From: Bryobacterales bacterium
GTDB taxonomy: Bacteria > Acidobacteriota > Terriglobia > Bryobacterales > Bryobacteraceae
NCBI GenBank assembly: GCA_003164075.1
Contig: PLRZ01000116.1
Span: forward strand, 1 to 6,964
Direction: 5' to 3'
DNA length: 6,964 nt
Shown here: one piece after another, positions 1-5,725 of the stretch
How the letters are laid out: each line of letters opens with the position of its first letter
Position numbering within the stretch: the first letter of the stretch is position 1
Translations under genes and position numbers: made by a program
Notes under the pieces: model-generated
Told to the model about the DNA's origin: nothing
Seen by the model: the letters and a program-made list of their open reading frames with translations, nothing else
The model's database searches: none

Positions 1-305
1 ATCGACTATGTTGCCACCGTGATCGCCAGCAAGATTTGTCCGTACCTAATAGATCGCATCTACTGGCATTCAACACGCTATTTCGGGGACAGGCTACAAA
101 ACCTCTAAATTAATTTCGAGGTTATGTAGCCTGTCCCCGAAATAGCCTTTGAACTTCGTCGCAGTCAGCCGCCTCCATGGACAGCGCCCCGTCACGCGAG
201 GCGTGCCGATAGTTGAACGCTCTCCACTGACGGTATCGGTTGGCGGCGCGTCGAGTCCGGCAGTGACAGAGAACAGGTGAAGAGCCGGCTACGGTCGCGG
301 TGAGA
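1..305. other. Non-coding flank beyond the alpha operon
   Basis: No gene is supported here on either strand. The plus strand is open from base 1 to a TAA at 106-108 (35 codons), but the reading resembles no family I know and its last part runs into the palindrome at 77-146, so I do not call it. Bases 147-305 hold no recognisable gene, RNA or terminator. They follow the stop codon of the TIGR03437 fragment and may be the former downstream region of that gene. The only clear structure is the palindrome, listed separately. Confidence 0.6.
77..146. repeat. 70-base near-perfect palindrome, REP-like
   Basis: The arms are 77-105 and 118-146, 29 bases each, and they are reverse complements except for one position. 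The centre, 107-116 (AAATTAATTT), is itself a perfect palindrome, so only 2 of 35 base pairs over the full 70 bases fail to match. The outer arm carries TTTCGGGGACAGGCTAC. From memory, GGGGACAGGC-type motifs recur in many bacterial genomes as intergenic REP-like palindromes, often linked to IS200-like Y1 transposases of the TnpA-REP/RAYT type. No such transposase gene is in this window. There is no T-tract on either side, so it does not look like an intrinsic terminator. A dispersed non-autonomous repeat is the best reading. The structure is certain and the family assignment is inference. Confidence 0.8.
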
Positions 306-593
306 TTACTGAATGGCGATGGTGACGTTGTCCTGGCTGGAATAGTTGCCGATGGTCAGGGACAACGGCACGTGACTTCCGAAATCGATGCTGGTCGGGA
401 CAATGACGTTGATCTGCAGCAGGCCCGACACGAATCCGGGGGCCGCTCCGGCATACAGCACCTGCGCATTGACCCCGCGAATCGTAACGCTGACCGGCTG
501 CTGCGGCGTTGCGAACGGAGGCGTCAGTGGCGTCACCGAGCCATCGGAATTGGTCGACATCAGGCCCGGCCCACAGGCGTAAAAGGGAAGATA
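306..593 (-). pseudogene. Fragment of a TIGR03437-type C-terminal domain protein
   Basis: The minus-strand reading ends in a proper TAA (306-308). About 95 residues before it match the second half of the TIGR03437 domain as I recall it: an FYACGPG segment, a proline/threonine linker, then VSVTIRGVNAQVLYAGAAPG, a LLQINVIVP strand and a final LTIGNYSSQDNVTIAIQ. This domain closes many large secreted or surface proteins of Solibacter-type Acidobacteria; its function is unknown. The first half of the domain and the whole body of the protein are missing. Upstream the frame runs straight into the rplQ terminator, and no Shine-Dalgarno-supported start exists. I therefore call it a truncated remnant left by a rearrangement next to the operon end. 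It could be part of a gene broken by assembly, but the terminator lying between argues against that. Confidence 0.65.
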
Positions 594-642
594 GCGAAAC
601 CAGGGCATCCAGCTACCAGGGTAGCAGGGGCGGGATGGCTCA

Positions 643-683
643 CAAACAAAAAGCCGCAACCGGCGCGAACCGGCTGCGGCTTT
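643..683 (-). terminator. Intrinsic terminator after rplQ
   Basis: Read on the minus strand, a 14-base stem (670-683 with 650-663) starts AAAGCCGCAGCCGG, has a 6-base loop (664-669) and closes with CCGGTTGCGGCTTT; the only departure from Watson-Crick pairing is one G-U pair. The stem runs into a T-rich tract, TTTTTGTTTGTG. It starts 14 bases after the rplQ stop codon, as expected for the 3' end of the spc/alpha transcript. On the plus strand only three T follow the stem, so activity in that direction would be weak. Confidence 0.92.
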
Positions 684-697
684 CCTGGAGAACTACG

Positions 698-1162
698 TTA
701 CTCTTTGGTGCCTTCGTCTGCTTCTTCTTCGTGCTCGCGGCCTTCGCGCTGGGCTTTGAGCCTATCTTCCTTGCGCTTGGCACGGTCGGCGGCGCGCTTC
801 ACCAGCTCGGAACCAACCAGTTCGAGCATGGCCTGTTCGGCGCCATCGCCCTTGCGGGGTCCCAGGTGGGTAATGCGGGTGTAGCCGCCATTACGCTGGC
901 CGAAACGAGTGCCCAGCGTATCGAAGAGTTTCTTCACCGACGCCGGCGTCCGCAGAATGGCAGCGGCCTGACGGCGCGAGTGGAGCGTGTCTTCCTTGGC
1001 GAGCGTGATCATCTTTTCCACCCACGGCCGGACGGCCTTGGCCTTGGGCACCGTGGTGATGATGCGTTCCTGCTCGATCACGCTGGTGGTGAGATTCCGC
1101 AACAGGGAATTGCGGCTATCCACCGGCCGCTTAAGTTTGTATCCGGCATACTTATGTCTCAT
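698..1162 (-). CDS. rplQ: 50S ribosomal protein L17
   Basis: L17 is a protein of the large ribosomal subunit. The N-terminus [10 protein letters not shown], the [18 protein letters not shown] segment (about residues 20-37), the [12 protein letters not shown] helix (about 60-71) and the [17 protein letters not shown] motif (about 90-106) are typical of L17. At 154 residues it is longer than the E. coli protein (127). The extra length is a highly charged Lys/Arg then Glu-rich C-terminal tail from about residue 120. The ATG start lies 3 bases after the rpoA stop, and its GGGGAG Shine-Dalgarno (1169-1174, 6-base spacer) sits in the last codons of rpoA, so translation is probably coupled. It is the last gene of the operon, as in most bacteria, and the terminator follows directly. 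Confidence 0.97.
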   Translation of the reverse strand: MRHKYAGYKLKRPVDSRNSLLRNLTTSVIEQERIITTVPKAKAVRPWVEKMITLAKEDTLHSRRQAAAILRTPASVKKLFDTLGTRFGQRNGGYTRITHLGPRKGDGAEQAMLELVGSELVKRAADRAKRKEDRLKAQREGREHEEEADEGTKE

Positions 1163-1165
1163 GAG

Positions 1166-2212
<1,047 letters not shown>

Positions 2213-2244
2213 TAGAAAGTCCTCGTTTGAAACCAGGAAGCCAA

Positions 2245-2273
2245 AAGCCGGAAGACGAACCGCCCGCCGGCTT
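2245..2273 (-). promoter_or_regulatory. Hairpin in the rpsD-rpoA leader
   Basis: On the minus strand AAGCCGG (2267-2273) pairs perfectly with CCGGCTT (2245-2251) across a 15-base loop rich in G and T, and TT follows the stem. The hairpin lies 11 bases after the rpsD stop and ends 20 bases before the rpoA Shine-Dalgarno. The T-tract is too short for a good terminator. A partial attenuator or an RNA-processing site that sets the ratio of ribosomal protein to alpha subunit is possible. The stem is seen; any role is inference. Confidence 0.35.
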
Positions 2274-2284
2274 CAATTCTTCAC

Positions 2285-2917
2285 TTACTTCGAGTACAAC
2301 TCGACAATGAGCTGCTCGTTCAACTGGATTTGCACCAATTCGCTGCGTTGCGGCAGCGCGGTGACCCGCCCCTTCAAAGCTTCGCGGTCCACGTCGATCC
2401 AATTGGGCGCGGGGGCATGAGCGGTAGCATCGCGAGCGGCCAGGACAGTGGGGTTCTTCTTGCTGCTTTCGCGAACCGAGACGATATCGCCGACCTTGAC
2501 GGTGGCCGAGGGGATGTCGCACTTGCGACCATTGACATCAATGTGGCCGTGGCGTACCACTTGGCGTGCCTGGGCGCGGCTGGTGCCGAAACCCATGCGG
2601 TAGATGACGCTATCGAGGCGGCGTTCCAGCAGCGACATCAGGTTGTCGCCGGTGATCCCTTTCATGGCGGCGGCCCGGTCGAATGTACCGCGGAACTGCT
2701 TCTCCAGGAGGCCGTAGGCGTGGCGCGCCTTCTGCTTTTCACGCAATTGCAGACCGTAGCCGACGATCTTCTTTGCCCGATCCTTGCCATGCTGTCCGGG
2801 AATGAAGTTGCGCTTTTCAATGGCGCACTTCTCGCTGTGGCAGCGCTCGCCTTTGAGATAAAGTTTCATGCCCTCACGCCGGCACTGCCGGCAGACCGGG
2901 CCAATGTATCTTGCCAA
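2285..2917 (-). CDS. rpsD: 30S ribosomal protein S4
   Basis: S4 binds 16S rRNA early in small-subunit assembly and helps set decoding accuracy. The N-terminus MARYIGPVCRQCRREG carries a zinc-type set of four cysteines (C9, C12, C26, C31), marking the Cys-containing S4 form. The RNA-binding S4 domain covers about residues 94-150 (LLERRLDSVIYRMGFG, SRAQARQVVRHGHIDVNG, VKVGDIVSV). Length is 210 residues, normal for the family. The start codon is TTG (2915-2917), supported by a strong GAGGAG and by alignment with the usual MARY N-terminus. In E. coli S4 represses translation of its own operon; whether that holds here cannot be told from the sequence. It stands 110 bases after rpsK, one of the longest gaps in the cluster, and 72 bases before rpoA. 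Confidence 0.98.
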   Translation of the reverse strand: MARYIGPVCRQCRREGMKLYLKGERCHSEKCAIEKRNFIPGQHGKDRAKKIVGYGLQLREKQKARHAYGLLEKQFRGTFDRAAAMKGITGDNLMSLLERRLDSVIYRMGFGTSRAQARQVVRHGHIDVNGRKCDIPSATVKVGDIVSVRESSKKNPTVLAARDATAHAPAPNWIDVDREALKGRVTALPQRSELVQIQLNEQLIVELYSK

Positions 2918-2922
2918 GTTGA

Positions 2923-2928
2923 CTCCTC
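2923..2928 (-). promoter_or_regulatory. Shine-Dalgarno site setting the TTG start of rpsD
   Basis: GAGGAG in a purine-rich stretch, 5 bases before the TTG codon at 2917-2915. No ATG or GTG in frame nearby gives the conserved S4 N-terminus, so this site decides the unusual start. The strong site may compensate for the weak start codon. Confidence 0.8.
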
Positions 2929-3027
2929 TTACCTTTCTTTTACCAGGTGCGGTTTACAGCCATGGCAGGCCTTCGTCCCGCTTACAACGCTCCCTCACTG
3001 TCGCAGTTCGGAAGGAAGCGGTCCCAA

Positions 3028-3465
3028 CTATACTCTACGCTTCTTCGGCGGACGGCAGCCATTATGCGGAATCGGCGTGACGTCCTTGATGGCGCGCACT
3101 TCAATGCCCGCCGTGGAGAGAGCGCGCACCGCCGATTCGCGGCCCGAACCGGGCCCGCTGACCCGCACTTCCACTACCCGCAATCCGCTTTCCCCAGCCT
3201 TGTTGGCAGCCGTCAGAGCCGCCTGCTGGGCGGCGAACGGCGTACCCTTGCGCGACCCGCGGAAACCGAGCGATCCGGCGCTCGACCAGGAAATGGTGTT
3301 GCCTTCCTGATCGGCGATGGTCACGATGGTGTTGTTGAAGGTGGCCTGGACGTGCACGACGCCCATATGGACGACGCGCTTCTCCTTCTTCTTGAAGCTT
3401 TTCTTTTTGCCGGCTTTGGCTGGTGCTTTGCCGGCTTTGGCTGCTTTTACTGGTGCTTTCGCCAT
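3028..3465 (-). CDS. rpsK: 30S ribosomal protein S11
   Basis: S11 lies on the platform of the small subunit near the mRNA exit. The core from about residue 30 is classical: [41 protein letters not shown], a [17 protein letters not shown] segment, and the conserved end [18 protein letters not shown]. At 145 residues it is about 16 longer than E. coli S11 (129). The surplus is an N-terminal tail made of Ala, Lys, Pro and Gly in repeated KAPxKA/KAGK units, encoded by short duplicated DNA (GCCGGCTTTGGCT at 3409-3421 and again at 3430-3442, plus-strand reading). The ATG at 3463-3465 is 18 bases after the rpsM stop, with only a weak Shine-Dalgarno (GAG). An internal start at the Met at residue 34 (KRVVHMG) would cut into the family core, so I keep the long form. 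Confidence 0.97.
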   Translation of the reverse strand: MAKAPVKAAKAGKAPAKAGKKKSFKKKEKRVVHMGVVHVQATFNNTIVTIADQEGNTISWSSAGSLGFRGSRKGTPFAAQQAALTAANKAGESGLRVVEVRVSGPGSGRESAVRALSTAGIEVRAIKDVTPIPHNGCRPPKKRRV

Positions 3466-3483
3466 ATGATCTCAGATCGCTCT

Positions 3484-3870
3484 TTACGTCTTGGACGCGG
3501 ACTTCTTCTTGTTGGCAACGGTTCCGCGGCGCGGCCCTTTGCGCGTACGGGCGTTGGTGTGCGTGCGCTGTCCGCGCACCGGCAGCCCGCGGCGATGCCG
3601 CAACCCGCGGTACGAACCCATCTCGATGTGACGCTTGATGTTCATCGAGATTTCCTTGCGGAGGTCGCCTTCTACCGCGCCCTCTTCTTCCAGGATCGTA
3701 CGGACCTTGTTGACTTCGTCTTCCGTCAGGTCGCGAACCTTCTTGTTGAAATCGATTCCCGCGCGGTAAAGCAGGGACTTGGAACGGGTACGGCCGATAC
3801 CGTAGATATAAGTGAGCCCGATCTCAGCCCTTTTCCCAGCGGGCAGATCCACACCGGCTAAACGTGCCAT
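3484..3870 (-). CDS. rpsM: 30S ribosomal protein S13
   Basis: S13 sits on the head of the small subunit, contacts the P-site tRNA and forms a bridge to the large subunit. The N-terminus [26 protein letters not shown] with its helix-hairpin-helix type segment, the [21 protein letters not shown] block (about residues 80-100) and the TRKGPRRG motif (about 109-116) are diagnostic. The 128 residues end in a Lys/Ser-rich basic tail that reaches toward the tRNA in known ribosomes. The ATG is 6 bases after the rpmJ stop, with purine-rich AAAGAG as a modest ribosome-binding site overlapping that stop, so the pair is likely coupled. In E. coli the S4 regulatory site is in the leader before rpsM; here rpmJ stands immediately upstream, leaving no room for a separate leader. 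Confidence 0.98.
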   Translation of the reverse strand: MARLAGVDLPAGKRAEIGLTYIYGIGRTRSKSLLYRAGIDFNKKVRDLTEDEVNKVRTILEEEGAVEGDLRKEISMNIKRHIEMGSYRGLRHRRGLPVRGQRTHTNARTRKGPRRGTVANKKKSASKT

Positions 3871-3876
3871 ATCTCT

Positions 3877-3990
3877 TTATCCCTGCCTCTGTTTGTGTTT
3901 CGGGTTAACGCAGATGACCCGCACCACACCTTCGCGGTTGATCACCTTGCACTTGTCGCAAATCTTCTTGACGGACGCTCGAACTTTCAT
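3877..3990 (-). CDS. rpmJ: 50S ribosomal protein L36
   Basis: L36 is the smallest large-subunit protein. This short gene encodes 37 residues: it starts [20 protein letters not shown], then runs through [17 protein letters not shown]. The zinc ligands are intact: C11, C14, C27 and H32, so this is the zinc-bound form. Length and both ends fit the family exactly. The ATG at 3988-3990 has no good Shine-Dalgarno (only GGG at a long distance), and the region before it is filled by the palindrome at 4008-4090. Its stop lies 6 bases before rpsM. The position between infA and rpsM is the standard one. Confidence 0.97.
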   Translation of the reverse strand: MKVRASVKKICDKCKVINREGVVRVICVNPKHKQRQG

Positions 3991-4007
3991 ATCGTGAACC
4001 CATTATG

Positions 4008-4090
4008 GCCACGGATGAACACGGATAAACGCGGATAAGACTTAAGAAAATGTATGCTCTTATCCGTGTTCATCCGTGTTCATCCGTGGC
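4008..4090. repeat. 83-base inverted repeat of 10-base units between infA and rpmJ
   Basis: The arms are 4008-4040 and 4058-4090, 33 bases each, with only two mismatches, around a 17-base loop (4041-4057). Each arm is made of three 10-base units: ACGGATGAAC, ACGGATAAAC, GCGGATAAGA in the left arm and their complements in the right. The right arm ends on 4090, the last base of the infA stop codon, so the element fills nearly all of the 99-base gap. From memory, ATCCGTGTTCATCCGTGGC-like sequences occur as dispersed intergenic palindromes in many unrelated bacteria; I cannot confirm that here. Transcribed with the operon, it would form a long hairpin. No T-tract follows, so it is not an intrinsic terminator. 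It could stabilise or target the mRNA for processing. Confidence 0.85.
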
Positions 4091-4305
4091 TAAATCTTTT
4101 TCAAAATTCTTCCTCTGGTCGGATCGTGAGGACTTAACTCCACTTCGACCCGGTCGCCCGGAACCAACCGGACGAAATTCCGTTTCACCGTGCCCACTAC
4201 GTGAGCCAAAACCTTTTGCTGCGTCGGCAGCACAACCTGGTACAGCGCGCTGGGCCGCTCTTCTACTACCACGGCCTCCACCTTCACGGCCGGGTCAGTA
4301 CCCAC
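4090..4305 (-). CDS. infA: Translation initiation factor IF-1
   Basis: IF1 binds the A site of the 30S subunit during initiation. The 71-residue product is a single OB fold. Conserved blocks are QKVLAHVVGTVKRNFVRLVPGDRVEVELSPHDPTRGRI (about residues 29-67). It aligns end to end with the usual 72-residue IF1 if it starts at the GTG at 4303-4305, which has GGAG at an 8-base spacer. A second GTG at 4285-4287 would give a GTGA overlap with the map stop and a 65-residue protein, but would lose the usual first residues. The sequence departs from the consensus in several places: VVGTV instead of ISGK, PTQQK instead of ENGH, and a KKI end instead of YRYK. A more canonical second copy elsewhere in the genome is possible. 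It overlaps map by 22 bases. Confidence 0.93.
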   Translation of the reverse strand: MGTDPAVKVEAVVVEERPSALYQVVLPTQQKVLAHVVGTVKRNFVRLVPGDRVEVELSPHDPTRGRILKKI

Positions 4306-5054
4306 GGCCCATTCTCCGTCACCGCGATGGAGTGTTCGAAATGAGCGCTATAGGATCCGTCCTTCGTAACGGCCGTCCACTTGTCCTTCAATACCACGGC
4401 TTCCGGCCGGCCGGCATTCACCATCGGCTCCACGGCCAGCACCATGCCCGGCTTCAACCGGGGATTCTCGTTCTTGCGGTCCACATAATTCGGGACCTGC
4501 GGTTCTTCATGAAGCTGCGTGCCGATGCCATGGCCCACATACTCCCGCACCACCGAAAAACCGTTCGCCTTCACATGCTGCTCCACCGTGCTGCAAATAT
4601 CGAACAGCCGGTTCCCTGCCCGCATCTGGCCGATGGCCTTCTCGAGCGCTTCCTGCGTCACCAGGAGCAGTTTCTTAGTCTCCTCGCTCACTTCACCAAT
4701 CGGCACGGTGATGGCCGAATCGCCATAATATCCGTCCAGCTTCACCCCCGTGTCGATGGAAACGATATCGCCCTTTTTCAAAATTCGCCTGGAATTCGGC
4801 ATTCCATGGACGATCTCATCGTTCACCGAGGTGCACAACACAAATCGAAACGCTTCGCCGGCAGCCGGCACGTAGTAGCCCTTGAAAGCGGGCTTCGCTC
4901 CGGCATCGCCGATCATCTTGTCCGCGGCCACTTCGAGGTCCATGGTGCTGGCCCCTTCCACGGCGAGCTCTCTCATCTTCTGCAAAATTTGCCAAACCAG
5001 CAGGCCGCTACGCCGCATCTTCTCGAGTTCAGCAGCGGTTTTTCGAACGATCAT
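4284..5054 (-). CDS. map: Methionine aminopeptidase, type I
   Basis: This cytosolic metalloenzyme removes the initiator Met from new proteins after deformylation. The 256 residues form one pita-bread domain without an N-terminal extension. All catalytic positions are present: H83 (EIVHGMP), metal ligands D101 (SIDTG) and D112 (YGDSA), H175 (VGHGIG), E209 (AVEPM) and E240 (HFEHS). They correspond to H79, D97, D108, H171, E204 and E235 of the E. coli enzyme. The ATG overlaps the adk stop in an ATGA arrangement (5051-5054), so translation is likely coupled. Location between adk and infA is common in Gram-positives and Acidobacteria. Confidence 0.97.
   Translation of the reverse strand: MIVRKTAAELEKMRRSGLLVWQILQKMRELAVEGASTMDLEVAADKMIGDAGAKPAFKGYYVPAAGEAFRFVLCTSVNDEIVHGMPNSRRILKKGDIVSIDTGVKLDGYYGDSAITVPIGEVSEETKKLLLVTQEALEKAIGQMRAGNRLFDICSTVEQHVKANGFSVVREYVGHGIGTQLHEEPQVPNYVDRKNENPRLKPGMVLAVEPMVNAGRPEAVVLKDKWTAVTKDGSYSAHFEHSIAVTENGPWVLTRP
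4314..4317 (-). promoter_or_regulatory. Shine-Dalgarno site supporting the GTG start of infA
   Basis: GGAG lies inside the end of map, 8 bases before the GTG at 4305-4303. It favours the 71-residue form of IF1 over the shorter one from the GTG at 4287, which has no clear site of its own and would depend on termination of map translation. Confidence 0.5.
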
Positions 5055-5704
5055 CGCTTTTCCATCGCCTGGCCAATCTTCCGAAAGACCATCTCGGGCG
5101 GATCGTTACTGGCATCCACCTCGATCACCCAACCCCCGGCCGTCCGCAAATATTCCAGCACCGGACGGGTTTGCCGCTCGTATGCATCCAACCGCTCGCG
5201 GATCACTTCCTCGCGGTCGTCGTCCCGCCGCACCAACTTCTCGCCGTCCAGATCGCACAGTTCATCCACTTTCGGTGGGCGGAGCGCGACGTTGTACAGG
5301 GTTCCGCAGCGAGGGCATTCGCGGCGTCCGGTCAAACGGGCAATAATTACATTGTAATCAACCGCGAGATGAATCACCACCTCGCCGTTGGCACGCTGCT
5401 TCAGCCACTCCACCAAGCTCCGGGCCTGGGACAGCGTCCGCGGATACCCATCCAACACAAACCCTTCGACTGCATCGGGCCGGCCCAGGCGCTCTTCCAC
5501 CATGCGGTCGACTACGTCGTCCGGCGCCAATGCACCGGCGTAAACCTTCGCGGCCACCGCAGCGTCTACACCGGCGCCTTGCCGGATGCCGTCCCGCAGC
5601 ATCTCGCCCGTGGAGATGTGGGGAACGCCCAGACACTCCGTCAGCAACCTGGCCTGTGTTCCTTTCCCGGAACCTGGCGAGCCGAACAGAACGATGGCTT
5701 TCAC
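5051..5704 (-). CDS. adk: Adenylate kinase, zinc-type LID
   Basis: Adenylate kinase interconverts ATP plus AMP with two ADP and keeps adenylate pools balanced. The P-loop is GSPGSGKGT (residues 8-16), the AMP-binding region includes HISTGEMLR (29-37) and DGYPRT (85-90, usually DGFPRT), and LTGRRECPRCG opens the LID. The LID carries C130, C133, C150 and D153, the same Cys3-Asp zinc set as the Bacillus subtilis enzyme, so this is the long, metal-stabilised form. Length is 217 residues, normal. The start is GTG (5702-5704), with AGAGG only 3 bases before it; the product then begins MKAIVLFGSPGSG as expected. It follows secY by 21 bases and overlaps map by 4. Confidence 0.98.
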   Translation of the reverse strand: MKAIVLFGSPGSGKGTQARLLTECLGVPHISTGEMLRDGIRQGAGVDAAVAAKVYAGALAPDDVVDRMVEERLGRPDAVEGFVLDGYPRTLSQARSLVEWLKQRANGEVVIHLAVDYNVIIARLTGRRECPRCGTLYNVALRPPKVDELCDLDGEKLVRRDDDREEVIRERLDAYERQTRPVLEYLRTAGGWVIEVDASNDPPEMVFRKIGQAMEKR

Positions 5705-5725
5705 AAACCTCTTTACGACAACGTG

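Noticed and set aside
1..108. Plus-strand open frame from the window edge to a TAA at 106-108
   Set aside because: Only 35 codons, no family resemblance, and its last third is made of palindrome sequence. It may be the end of a gene outside the window, but nothing supports that.
306..659. Full 117-codon reading of the TIGR03437 fragment from a TTG at 657-659
   Set aside because: The first 22 codons are the terminator and its T-tract, the start has no ribosome-binding site, and homology begins only near 593. I keep only the domain remnant.
4008..4090. Palindrome as a transcription terminator after infA, or as a CRISPR-like array
   Set aside because: No T-run follows the stem on the transcribed strand and essential genes lie downstream. 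The 10-base units have no spacers.
4050..5357. 435-codon plus-strand open frame
   Set aside because: Antisense to infA, map and adk, all with complete catalytic or family motifs. The translation is low-complexity Arg/Pro/Ser-rich and matches nothing.
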